From Ilyomonas sp964249755 (GTDB lineage: Bacteria; Bacteroidota; Bacteroidia; Chitinophagales; Chitinophagaceae), in assembly GCA_964249755.1 (NCBI GenBank), contig CAXUDB010000002.1:930001-994000 (forward strand): a stretch of DNA of 64,000 nucleotides, in the 5' to 3' direction. Numbering within the stretch: the stretch's first letter is position 1; every line of letters starts with the position of its first letter. This document shows, in pieces, positions 1 through 8,325 of the stretch. The notes beneath the pieces are model-generated. The model saw nothing but the letters and a program-made list of their open reading frames with translations, was not told the DNA's origin and searched no databases. Both the position numbers and the translations under genes were made by a program.

Positions 1-333
1 AGGATTTTTATATGAAAAGTCTCTGAAGAAAACAACTATAATAACAGCACTTAAAAAGAAAAGTGAAGCATATAATGGATCAATATGAGGACGGGGCGCC
101 AAATACTTCATTGCAAATGATACTTTTGATATATTTATCTTTTGAGCTCCCAGAATTGCCACATTAGAATAAGTTTGTAACGTATCTGTCCCACCACTTA
201 CTTTATATACTTCGTCTTGTATGTAAGGGTCACTCTCTGTTAACTCTGAAACGAGAACACAGAAAGTTAAAAGAAGTAGCATTGCACAGTATAAGAACAT
301 GGATAGATGTTCGTACCAAGGTTTAGCAGCCAT
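1..333 (-). CDS. Membrane protein of unknown function, 3' end cut off by the window edge
   Basis: Reading the minus strand from an ATG at 333 gives 111 open codons that run off the left edge without a stop. An N-terminal hydrophobic segment at about residues 12-29 is followed by a hydrophilic loop of about 65 residues and then a second hydrophobic stretch that starts near residue 94, so at least two membrane spans are likely. An AAGG lies 9-10 nt before this ATG; another in-frame ATG at 339 sits too close to it. I do not recognise the family. The gene is AT-rich like the next three genes, which fits an accessory region. It is divergent from the gene at 566. Confidence 0.55.
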   Translation of the reverse strand, partial: MAAKPWYEHLSMFLYCAMLLLLTFCVLVSELTESDPYIQDEVYKVSGGTDTLQTYSNVAILGAQKINISKVSFAMKYLAPRPHIDPLYASLFFLSAVIIVVFFRDFSYKNP

Positions 334-565
334 TTTCATAACCTTAATAATTTATGCAAACATAATAATTTTACTGATAAACGATAAAAATTAATCAATA
401 TAAATATAAAATTATCATTTTTTGCTTGCATACATAGTGCCTGAAGAATACCGGTCAGTTGTAATATTCTTTTATCTGTTGCATAAACATTGAGTTAATT
501 TAACTGAGAAGTTTGCTGCAGGCAGCAAGCAAATGCATGTTAGCAGCCATTCAAAACTTTTACTG

Positions 566-1045
566 ATGATAAGATTTATACTTGCCTCTTTTGCTTTATT
601 AACAATGACACTTTCTTTCGGACAAACCGGCTATAAAAAGAATGATATTTATTTAGAAGCCGGCGGCAGTGGACTTTTCGGCTCAATAAACTACGAGAGA
701 CAGTTGACAAAACAACCGGGCTTTGGAGTCCGGGTCGGAGTGGGTTTCTATTCAGAGAAGGCTTTCTATCTAACTCTTCCCGTAGGCATCAACTATCTTT
801 TTAAACTCAAAAGTGACAGGTCGTTCATTGATGCCGGATTAGGTGTAACCTGGACACGTATCAATGCTAAGATCTTTACTGATAGCAAAGGTTCTAACGG
901 TGACCATTTTGTTAATTTCATTCCGAGTATTGGTTACAGAAGACATACCACAAGAGATGTTATGTGGCGAATTAGCCTGGTGCCTGTCATTAACAAATAT
1001 GGACTTGTTCCCTGGCTGGGTGCTTCCATCGGGAAACGGTTTTAG
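566..1045 (+). CDS. Small outer-membrane beta-barrel-like protein
   Basis: About 159 residues if translation begins at the ATG at 566; an in-frame ATG at 533 would add 11 polar residues before the signal peptide. Residues 1-19 form a signal peptide with a typical Bacteroidota end (SFGQ). The mature part alternates glycine/aromatic-rich strands with short turns and ends with a phenylalanine (GKRF), the usual C-terminus of outer-membrane barrels. It resembles small porin-like proteins of unknown function, and no specific family is recognised. It stands alone: the next gene starts 135 bp later. Neither start has a good ribosome binding site, which is common in this phylum. Confidence 0.6.
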   Translation: MIRFILASFALLTMTLSFGQTGYKKNDIYLEAGGSGLFGSINYERQLTKQPGFGVRVGVGFYSEKAFYLTLPVGINYLFKLKSDRSFIDAGLGVTWTRINAKIFTDSKGSNGDHFVNFIPSIGYRRHTTRDVMWRISLVPVINKYGLVPWLGASIGKRF

Positions 1046-1180
1046 AGACAGGACAATTAATGCTAAGATTTGTTCGCCAAAATAGTGGCTAATAGTGTTG
1101 ATTCGTTGGTAAAGCATACCAGCGAAGGGATAAAATGCAACGTTTTTGATAACAAAGCTATCATGCAGGAAACATTACTT

Positions 1181-1564
1181 ATGAGTAAGCTTGACAGGTT
1201 CCAGTCTCATCAGGACATACCTACATTTACCAGCGGAAAGTCTTTCCTGTTTTCAATTCTAATAATTGTTGCGTTCGGTTTTTATTCCTGTTCAAAAGAA
1301 AATACAACCATTTCAGAACAGGTGAACACCTTAATTCAATCTTTGCAGGCCGAGAATCCTAATTGTTCCTGTGATCCTTACCTTAGTCAATGCGTATGGA
1401 GAAATGAAACCGTTTATGTGTTAGGTTACAGGGGACCACAATGTTCCTGGCGACCTACGTTTTATGATTCGAATGGACAAGAATTTACTTTGCCTGTCGG
1501 ATACACGTATGAACAATTTGATCAGGAAAGTACTTTTATAAAAGATGTGTGGACTTGTAAGTAG
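1181..1564 (+). CDS. Small cysteine-containing lipoprotein of unknown function
   Basis: The open frame extends upstream to 1070, but the ATG at 1181 gives the more sensible protein: about 127 residues with a long polar n-region, a hydrophobic core (LFSILIIVAFGFY) and a lipobox-like SC, so it is probably lipid-anchored. The mature part contains several cysteines (NCSCDP, SQCVW, QCSW and a C-terminal TCK) that could form disulphides. A second possible ATG is at 1163. I do not recognise the domain. It is followed by a possible attC-like inverted repeat at 1590-1722, so it may be a cassette gene. Confidence 0.5.
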   Translation: MSKLDRFQSHQDIPTFTSGKSFLFSILIIVAFGFYSCSKENTTISEQVNTLIQSLQAENPNCSCDPYLSQCVWRNETVYVLGYRGPQCSWRPTFYDSNGQEFTLPVGYTYEQFDQESTFIKDVWTCK

Positions 1565-1589
1565 AAGATGGGTTAAGTTTAATTATAAA

Positions 1590-1722
1590 ATGCCGCTACC
1601 ATAAGGCTTTCTGCTATGATTGCTGACACAACATACTTCATCAATAATTCTATCCTCTTCCGTACGATATTCAACTATTGAAGTGCTATTGCCAGCGCAG
1701 CATAAAACCAGAGCCGTTAGGC
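1590..1722 (+). other. Possible degenerate attC-like site ahead of the DUF2200 gene
   Basis: A GTTAGGC at 1716-1722 matches the attC core consensus GTTRRRY exactly. The reverse complement of the preceding 40 bases (through GCTATTGCCAGCGCAGC) aligns imperfectly, about 13 of 19 positions in the inner arm, with 1604-1625. The layout resembles the clearer sites at 51-54 kb, but the left core (RYYYAAC) is not convincing. The gene that follows begins 13-18 nt after the core and has no ATG, as if its original start was replaced. Confidence 0.3.
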
Positions 1723-1734
1723 ATTTTTTCACCG

Positions 1735-2127
1735 TTGTTCTTTGCCAACACGAGTAAAACAATCACAACAACCAATATAAACAAAGACAGAATCTACAAA
1801 CTTGTTTTTGCCAGTGTCTATCCGTTATACATCAAAAAAGCAGAGGCAAAGGGACGCACAAAAGAAGAGGTGGATGCTATTATTTTTTGGCTGACGGGAT
1901 ATGATAAACAAACCCTGCAGCAACAAATAGAAGCCAAGAGTGATTTTGAAACCTTCTTTGCGCAAGCCCCGCAGATAAACCCGAATGTTTCAAAAATTAA
2001 GGGCGTAATATGTGGCTACCGGGTAGAAGAAATTAAAGATAAACTGATTCAAAAGATACGCTGGTTAGATAAGCTGATTGATGAACTGGCAAAAGGAAAA
2101 GCGATGGAGAAAATAGTGAGAAGCTAA
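1735..2127 (+). CDS. DUF2200 family protein
   Basis: The conserved part begins at about KDRIYKL and runs through ASVYPLYIKKAEAKGRTKEE, FWLTGYD, DFETFFAQAPQINPN, ICGYRVEEI and ends with DELAKGKAMEKI, which are the signature blocks of DUF2200, a small cytosolic family of unknown function. The frame has no ATG in front of the domain. Candidate starts are TTG at 1735 (used here, about 130 residues) or TTG at 1678 (149 residues), and the sequence before about 1723 looks like an attC-type site rather than coding sequence. The domain is full length and uninterrupted. A hairpin follows directly (2135-2187). Confidence 0.75.
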   Translation: MFFANTSKTITTTNINKDRIYKLVFASVYPLYIKKAEAKGRTKEEVDAIIFWLTGYDKQTLQQQIEAKSDFETFFAQAPQINPNVSKIKGVICGYRVEEIKDKLIQKIRWLDKLIDELAKGKAMEKIVRS

Positions 2128-2134
2128 AAAAAAT

Positions 2135-2187
2135 GCTTACCCGCCTGTCAACCTTTTTTATATAGAAGTTGTTGCAGGCAGGTAAGC
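2135..2187. terminator. Long hairpin between convergent genes
   Basis: GCTTACC at 2135-2141 pairs with GGTAAGC at 2181-2187, and the inner GCCTG/CAGGC extends the stem with one mismatch and a small bulge. The loop carries a T-run. It lies between the DUF2200 gene (+) and the alpha-glucosidase gene (-), so it may stop transcription from either side. Confidence 0.5.
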
Positions 2188-2244
2188 ACTATAAAGAATA
2201 AGAATTCAGGCAATCGCTTTTGCATTCGCCAACTATCCTATATC

Positions 2245-3846
2245 TTATCCCTTCAACCGAATCACTACCCCTTCATCGCCTTCCAGGTTCAGCTTATTGG
2301 CAACTGCACTTCCATCTAGTTCCGGAGAGGAAGCAACCATTACTTCGCCCGAAAAAGAAAAACCTGCCGGCGTGAAATAAGCCGGGCGATGTGTAAGGTT
2401 CAGCACAACCAAAAAAGTGTCGCTGCCTTCAAAGCGGCGCGTGTAGGCAATGATTTGAGTATCGGAGTAGACAGGCGTATAGCTACCCCGGTTCAGCGCC
2501 GGTTCTGACTGCCGCAGAAGGATGAGTTTTTTATACAAAGAAAGCATGGAATAGGGATCGGTTTTTTCGCCTTCTACATTCTGCCGGGGGTAGCTTTTGT
2601 GCAATCGCAGCCAAGGCTTTGCCTCCGTAAAACCCGCATTGGCAGCGGCATTCCATTGCATCGGCGTTCTTGCAGGATCGCGGCTTAAGTTTTTATCAGG
2701 CATATTTAGCCCCTGCGGGTCTACTACTTCCTCAAACGGAATGGCAACATCGCTCATGCCGATTTCATCACCGTAATACATTGTAGGTGTACCTCTTAAA
2801 GTAAGCAGCAACAATGCTGCAATGCGCGCCTGTTCTTTGCCTACACGGCTGGCAATGCGCGATTGATCGTGGTTTCCCAGCACCCAATTGGGCCAGCCTT
2901 TTCGCGGCAGTGCGCCCTCATATTCATCAATAGCGCGGGCAATGCTTTTTGCATCCCAGGGCAGCGATAAGAGGAGGAAATTAAAAGGCAAATTGGCGCC
3001 GCTGTTGTTTTGCCCGTAATACATCACGAGTTTGTGTATGGGTAAATATATCTCGCCAATCATCATTCGCTCGCTGTATTCATCGAGCACGCTGCGCATT
3101 CGCTTTACAATGTCCTGAACTTCTGGCTGGTCGGTGCTGTACACATGCAGCAACTGATCGTAGGTAGCGGCATGCGGCTGATAGTTGGGATTAGCCGGCT
3201 CATCGCGAAGCTGTGCATCTTTTATCAGGTGCCAGATTACATCTACACGAAAGCCGTCTACGCCTTTGTCGAGCCAGAAGCGTATCACATTCAGCATCGC
3301 TTGCTGCACCTGCGGATTGCGCCAGTTCAGGTCGGGCTGTTCTTTCAAAAAAGCGTGATAATAATATTGTTCCGTAGCTTTATCCCATTCCCAGGCGGTG
3401 CCGCCAAATGAAGCCAGCCAGTTGTTGGGTTCGCTGCCGTCTTCCTTTGCGTCGTGCCAGATGTACCAATCGCGTTTGGGGCTGTCTTTAGAAGATCGTG
3501 ATTCGATGAACCAAGGATGCTGATCGGACGTATGATTGGGCACGAGATCGAGAATCAATTTCATGTTGCGGGCATGTACTTCTGACAAGAGGACATCAAA
3601 TGATTGCATGTCTCCAAAGAGAGAATGAATGCCTGTATAATCGGAAATATCGTAGCCAAAATCCTTCATGGGAGATGGGTAAATGGGCGAGAGCCAAATG
3701 GCGCTGATACCTAATTCCTGTAGATAATCTAATCGGGTAATGATGCCCTGCAAATCGCCAACGCCATCTTTATTGCTGTCCTGAAAGGAGCGGGGATATA
3801 CCTGGTAAATAATTCCGGTTTGCCACCACAAAAAAGCTTCGTTCAT
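2245..3846 (-). CDS. GH13 alpha-glucosidase (alpha-amylase family)
   Basis: A 533-residue glycoside hydrolase of family 13 without a signal peptide, so probably cytosolic. Seen in order: the start QTGIIYQVYPRSFQDSN, conserved region I LDLVPNHTSD (99-108), region II GVDGFRVDVIW with the nucleophile Asp202, region III MIGEIYL with the acid/base Glu265, and region IV LGNHDQSR with the transition-state Asp327. The C-terminal beta domain is complete. The family hydrolyses alpha-1,4 or alpha-1,6 linkages of short malto- or isomalto-oligosaccharides. The sequence is closest to oligo-1,6-glucosidase/alpha-glucosidase types, and the exact substrate cannot be read from it. It stands alone, convergent to the DUF2200 gene, and could feed glucose from the same maltodextrins used by treZ/treY at 42-46 kb. 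Confidence 0.9.
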   Translation of the reverse strand: MNEAFLWWQTGIIYQVYPRSFQDSNKDGVGDLQGIITRLDYLQELGISAIWLSPIYPSPMKDFGYDISDYTGIHSLFGDMQSFDVLLSEVHARNMKLILDLVPNHTSDQHPWFIESRSSKDSPKRDWYIWHDAKEDGSEPNNWLASFGGTAWEWDKATEQYYYHAFLKEQPDLNWRNPQVQQAMLNVIRFWLDKGVDGFRVDVIWHLIKDAQLRDEPANPNYQPHAATYDQLLHVYSTDQPEVQDIVKRMRSVLDEYSERMMIGEIYLPIHKLVMYYGQNNSGANLPFNFLLLSLPWDAKSIARAIDEYEGALPRKGWPNWVLGNHDQSRIASRVGKEQARIAALLLLTLRGTPTMYYGDEIGMSDVAIPFEEVVDPQGLNMPDKNLSRDPARTPMQWNAAANAGFTEAKPWLRLHKSYPRQNVEGEKTDPYSMLSLYKKLILLRQSEPALNRGSYTPVYSDTQIIAYTRRFEGSDTFLVVLNLTHRPAYFTPAGFSFSGEVMVASSPELDGSAVANKLNLEGDEGVVIRLKG

Positions 3847-4083
3847 GTGTTTCTTTTTGGTTTCGGTTGAGGGTAGAAAGAACGTGCCAAGCTTGGGTCG
3901 TGATTATGAAGTATAGTTATAGGTAGGTTGAAATTGGTTTGTGATGGACTAATGAAAGGAGGCACTTAGTTATGTTAAGCCATTTTTATAGGCGAGAACA
4001 AAGCGTTTTATAATTGTTTTTTATTCTATAATATTGTACCCTCTTTGCTCGCAATTATTTACTGCTGCTAAAAACCTTTACCT

Positions 4084-5949
4084 ATGAAATCAATTCTACC
4101 TCTTCTTTCCTGTCCATTTATTGTATTTGTGTTCAGTATCTCTATGGCTTATTCGCAAGTGGATAAGAACGATTCTTTAGCCCTGTCGGATTTATACCAT
4201 ACGCTACATGGTGAAAACTGGTATAACCACACGCATTGGTTAGAAGGCCCTGTGAACACCTGGTATGGTGTGTTGATGACAGGCAACCGCGTAACCGGTC
4301 TGCAATTGGGTTATAATAATCTCAGTGGGGTAATGCCCGCCAGCATTGGCAGCCTGAGTGCGCTAAGCTATCTGGAATTGCAGAGAAACCAATTCAACGG
4401 AACCCTCCCTGATGCTTTGTTCAACCTCACCGGACTAACTTACATAGACCTGTCATCCAATGGCTTTACAGGTGCTGTTCCTTCCTCCATCGGCAACCTG
4501 GTGAATCTGCAATATTTTTATGCGCAGGAAAACCATCTTACGGGCAGCTTGCCTGCAAGCCTTGGCGATCTGCCCAACCTTTGCCATTTGCATCTTCAAT
4601 CCAATAAGATCAAAGGCAGCATTCCTTTTTCTATCGGCAAGTGCACAAACCTGATACAGCTTGTGCTGTTTAACAACCAGTTAAGTGGACCGATACCGGA
4701 AAGCATTGGCAATCTCTCACATCTCTATTATTTCCTGGCCTGGAACAATAAATTAAGCGGGAAACTGCCCCAATCGCTTGGCAATCTGATAGCGATCAAT
4801 GACATTGACCTTGACAACAATAACCTCAGTGGTGAGATACCTGTCTCGCTCACTAAACTGGTGCAACTAAATGCGCTCGTTCTGCACAACAACCACCTGA
4901 CCGGACCCTTGCCCACAGCCATTGGGAACATGAAAGGTTTGGAAACGCTTTACCTGAGCGGCAACGAATTGACCGGCAACCTACCTGATGCTATTGGCAA
5001 CCTTAGCCTGCTGCGCGTGCTACACCTTGAAGAAAACAAACTGAGTGGTAACATTCCTTCTTCCATCGGGCACCTGACAGAGCTGGTTGAGATGGACATG
5101 AGTCATAACTTGCTTACGGGCAAAATACCGGAGTCGATCAGCAACTTAACTAACCTGTATAATCTTTATCTTACCAGCAATCAACTCAGCGGAACATTGC
5201 CGGACGCTTTCGGCAACATGCCCAACCTGCATCAATTGGACCTGCACGATAACCACCTGAGCGGCCGCTTGCCGGAATCGTTAGATCATCACGCCAGTAT
5301 TTATATAGATGTCAGTCACAACGAACTGTCGGCTGATGTGAATATACGTACAAGATTTACGCATTTCGATACGCACATTAATTTGTCTTACAACCGGTAT
5401 ACATTTAATGGAATTGAGTTTCTGCCAGCCGAATTTCCAGATCCGGTTTATGCACCGCAGGCAAGCATTGGCATTCACCATCAGGGAATAAAATTAGCTG
5501 TGTCGGCGGGCGGTACATTAAAAAATAATACCTACGAATGGTTCTCGACCGAGACGGGTTTAAAAAGTATCCGCATTGCAGGAGATTCTACTTTTCAGCC
5601 GAGTAAAAGAGGACATTATTTTGCCCGGATTACAAATGCGATGGCGCCTCAATTAACGCTGCTGACAGATACGGTTTATTACGAACTGAAGAACGCTCTG
5701 AAAACTCCTGCGCCAGCTCTTAGATTATATCCAAACCCCGTGGTGAATGTTATTTTTCTAACAGGTTTGAATGATAAGGAAGATGCTATTGTTACGGTTG
5801 CAGATATGAGCGGCTATGTGTGGATGAAGACAGTAAGCCGTCAGCAATTGAGTTTGAAGATGGATGTAAGCCGCTTGAGAGTGGGAAATTATTTAGTGAA
5901 TGTGAGTGATGGAAAAGAGGTAAGGACGGTGCAGTTGGTAAAGGAATAA
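4084..5949 (+). CDS. Secreted plant-type leucine-rich-repeat protein with type IX sorting tail
   Basis: A 621-residue protein with a signal peptide (about 1-24), a short cap (DSLALSDLYHTLHGENW), then about 14 repeats of 24 residues with the consensus LxGxIPxSIGNLxxLxxLxLxxN, the plant receptor-type LRR pattern. Next come a region without repeats (about 405-540, with AVSAGGTL and FQPSKRGHYFARI) and a C-terminal domain that begins with LYPNPV and ends VRTVQLVKE, a type A sorting domain of the type IX secretion system. The protein is therefore predicted to be exported and attached to or released from the surface. The next gene, 43 bp downstream, is a paralogue with the same layout. LRR domains usually bind proteins or glycans; the ligand is unknown. 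Confidence 0.88.
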   Translation: MKSILPLLSCPFIVFVFSISMAYSQVDKNDSLALSDLYHTLHGENWYNHTHWLEGPVNTWYGVLMTGNRVTGLQLGYNNLSGVMPASIGSLSALSYLELQRNQFNGTLPDALFNLTGLTYIDLSSNGFTGAVPSSIGNLVNLQYFYAQENHLTGSLPASLGDLPNLCHLHLQSNKIKGSIPFSIGKCTNLIQLVLFNNQLSGPIPESIGNLSHLYYFLAWNNKLSGKLPQSLGNLIAINDIDLDNNNLSGEIPVSLTKLVQLNALVLHNNHLTGPLPTAIGNMKGLETLYLSGNELTGNLPDAIGNLSLLRVLHLEENKLSGNIPSSIGHLTELVEMDMSHNLLTGKIPESISNLTNLYNLYLTSNQLSGTLPDAFGNMPNLHQLDLHDNHLSGRLPESLDHHASIYIDVSHNELSADVNIRTRFTHFDTHINLSYNRYTFNGIEFLPAEFPDPVYAPQASIGIHHQGIKLAVSAGGTLKNNTYEWFSTETGLKSIRIAGDSTFQPSKRGHYFARITNAMAPQLTLLTDTVYYELKNALKTPAPALRLYPNPVVNVIFLTGLNDKEDAIVTVADMSGYVWMKTVSRQQLSLKMDVSRLRVGNYLVNVSDGKEVRTVQLVKE

Positions 5950-5992
5950 GTCAATTATTAATCTATACATTTAACATCAAAAACCAATCACC

Positions 5993-7567
5993 ATGAAAAA
6001 GAGAATTTTATTCTTATTCCTGTTTATGATTCAACTAACCTGTTTTCTTCCGGAAATCAAGGCTCAAGTGAATGCAAGCGACTCGCTGGCGCTGGTGGAT
6101 TTTTACAACAGTACAAACGGCGCAAGCTGGGATCACCGGCGGTATTGGCTTTCGTCGGAACCGGTAAGCCGTTGGTATGGTGTAACAGTAAAAGGCAGGC
6201 GTGTGACAGGACTGGGGTTGACAGATAACAACCTGACGGGCAGCCTTGTGGCTTCGTTTGGCAACTTAACGGCGCTGACAGACCTGAACCTTTATAATAA
6301 CCGGATTGGTGGCTCGCTGCCTTCGACGGTGGGAAACCTAACGGCGCTGACTTCGTTTGTTGTGGACGATAACCATATTAGCGGCGCGATCCCAGCTTCG
6401 CTAGGCAACCTGAAAGGGCTGACGAATTTAGACCTTGGAATCAATAATTTTAGTGACACGATCCCTGCCCCGATTGGCAACCTGACGAACTTGACTTCCC
6501 TTAACTTAAGCGGTAATCAACTGACGGGAACGGTTCCTGCGTCATTCAGTCAGCTGAACAAGCTGACCTACATTCTCCTCAGCAGTAACCAATTAACGGG
6601 TGAGATTCCCTCTTACCTGTACACTTTTACGGGGCTGACTTCTTTGTTCCTTGGTGGTAACCGGTTTACGGGAACCATTTCGCCCTCTGTTGGGAACCTG
6701 ATTTTGTTGAAAACCCTAGCATTGGATGATAACCTACTCACTGGCATTATTCCTTCTTCTATTGGCAACATAACCGGCTTAACTGAATTGTTTTTGCAGA
6801 ATAACCAGCTTACGGGTGTTATTCCTCCCTCACTTGGCAACTGCACCAACCTGTCGCTTCTTGAGTTGGACCATAATCAACTAACGGGAAACCTGCCGGC
6901 AACACTGGCGAAGATTACCAACAACTGTTATCTGAATGTGTCGCATAATCATCTATCGGCTTCGCGCAATATGTCACCTTCAGCACCCGCTTTCAATATT
7001 CAACCTGATTTAAGCTATAATGCTTTTAATTTTAACCTGCTGGAATACATTGCTACAAATACGACACAACCTTCTTATGGTTTCCAAGATACAATTGCAA
7101 CACATCACTCTCAGGGCAAGCTGAGCGTATCAGCAGGCGGAACATTAAGCCACAATACTTATAGCTGGTTTAAAGAAGGAAATGGGACTGCGGTGACGGT
7201 GATAAAAGGCGATTCTACTTTCAAACCTACCATGAATGGGAATTATTATGCTACTATCACAAATGATATTGCAACGGGGCTAACACTTTTTTCGTCGAGA
7301 ACTTCTTACACAGCCTCATTGCAGGGAACAGCGGTTGTCAATGTATATCCTAACCCCGCGAGAGGAATAATTGCAATCAATGGTTTGAGTTATAAGAGCA
7401 ATGCAAAGATTACGATTGCGGATATGAGCGGGTATGTGTGGTTGTCTGCTCAAAGCCGTCAGCAAACCGTTATCAAACTGGATGTCAGCCGGTTGAAGGC
7501 GGGAAATTATTTGGTGAATGTAAATGATGGAAAGGAATTGAAGACAGTGCAGTTTGTAAAAGAGTAA
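5993..7567 (+). CDS. Second secreted plant-type LRR protein with type IX sorting tail
   Basis: 524 residues, the same architecture as the preceding gene: signal peptide ending near IKAQ (about residue 25), cap with NGASWDHRRYW, about 10 LRRs of 24 residues (LTGxIPxSxGNLTxLxxLxLxxNQ), a linker with LSVSAGGTL and FKPTMNGNYYATI, and a sorting domain from VYPNPARG to TVQFVKE. The two C-terminal halves share many identical blocks (ADMSGYVW, SRQQ, KLDVSRL, NYLVNV), so the pair arose by tandem duplication, with the first gene carrying about four extra repeats. Probably cotranscribed with the first. A strong terminator follows at 7588-7620. Confidence 0.88.
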   Translation: MKKRILFLFLFMIQLTCFLPEIKAQVNASDSLALVDFYNSTNGASWDHRRYWLSSEPVSRWYGVTVKGRRVTGLGLTDNNLTGSLVASFGNLTALTDLNLYNNRIGGSLPSTVGNLTALTSFVVDDNHISGAIPASLGNLKGLTNLDLGINNFSDTIPAPIGNLTNLTSLNLSGNQLTGTVPASFSQLNKLTYILLSSNQLTGEIPSYLYTFTGLTSLFLGGNRFTGTISPSVGNLILLKTLALDDNLLTGIIPSSIGNITGLTELFLQNNQLTGVIPPSLGNCTNLSLLELDHNQLTGNLPATLAKITNNCYLNVSHNHLSASRNMSPSAPAFNIQPDLSYNAFNFNLLEYIATNTTQPSYGFQDTIATHHSQGKLSVSAGGTLSHNTYSWFKEGNGTAVTVIKGDSTFKPTMNGNYYATITNDIATGLTLFSSRTSYTASLQGTAVVNVYPNPARGIIAINGLSYKSNAKITIADMSGYVWLSAQSRQQTVIKLDVSRLKAGNYLVNVNDGKELKTVQFVKE

Positions 7568-7587
7568 TTAATAAATAAAAAAGAAAA

Positions 7588-7620
7588 AGAGAGGCAGACT
7601 AAAACCTGCCTCTCTTTTTT
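7588..7620. terminator. Bidirectional rho-independent terminator
   Basis: A perfect 10-bp stem (AGAGAGGCAG 7588-7597 with CTGCCTCTCT 7606-7615), an 8-nt loop, a T-run on the + side and an A-run before it that serves as the T-run for the minus strand. It ends the LRR genes and the convergent MBL gene, whose stop codon overlaps the T-run. Confidence 0.9.
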
Positions 7621-8263
7621 ATGCTTTAACATATGGATTAAACATCTTCTCATGCCCGATTGTTGTTGTGCCGTAATGTCCCGGATAAACAATCGTTTCA
7701 TCCGGCAAAGTATAAAGCTGTGTTCTGATGCTTTGAAATAACTGTTGCGCATTGCTGAGCGGAAAATCCGTTCTGCCTACACTTTCTTTAAAGAGTGCAT
7801 CACCGGAAATAACAAAGTCCTGAGCTTCGCAATAAAAAGAAAGAGACCCAGGCGAGTGGCCGGGCGTGTTTAATACTTTCAATTGATCTTCTCCTAAGCT
7901 GACACTATCTCCGCCTTTAAGAAAATGCAACTTGCCTTTATAAATATTAGTGAAGGAAAACCCAAACTGCGCCGCAAATTGGGGTTGATACTGCAATACA
8001 ATTTCTTCTGCCGGATGGATATACAGTTCAAGATTGTATTTTTTTGCAATGAAAGCATTGCCGAAAACATGATCTACGTGGCAGTGCGTATTAATGAGCT
8101 GAACCGGCGTGAAAACTCCGTTTGCTAAATAATTTTGTAAAGTTTCTTCTTCGGCAGTGAAGTAGCAGCCCGGATCAATAATAAGCGCTTGTCGTTTTTC
8201 GTTGGTGAGAACGTAGGTGTTTTCCTCGAAAGGATTGAAGGTGAATGCCTCTATGTGAATCAT
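7619..8263 (-). CDS. MBL-fold metallohydrolase, glyoxalase II-like
   Basis: 214 residues, cytosolic. The metal-binding signature THCHVDHVFG gives His60, His62, Asp64 and His65; further ligands are likely the histidine in NTPGHSPGS, the aspartate in VISGDALF and the C-terminal histidine in YPGHYG. The length and motif order match the short hydroxyacylglutathione-hydrolase-like group (YcbL type), which splits thioesters such as S-lactoylglutathione; the true substrate in this organism is unknown. The gene is single, convergent to the LRR genes and divergent from the gene at 8326. Confidence 0.85.
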   Translation of the reverse strand: MIHIEAFTFNPFEENTYVLTNEKRQALIIDPGCYFTAEEETLQNYLANGVFTPVQLINTHCHVDHVFGNAFIAKKYNLELYIHPAEEIVLQYQPQFAAQFGFSFTNIYKGKLHFLKGGDSVSLGEDQLKVLNTPGHSPGSLSFYCEAQDFVISGDALFKESVGRTDFPLSNAQQLFQSIRTQLYTLPDETIVYPGHYGTTTIGHEKMFNPYVKA

Positions 8264-8325
8264 AGAATCTTATTTTTACAGCCTGATTTGATTTGTGCTA
8301 ACTTTAAAAATTTTAAAGACCGGAT

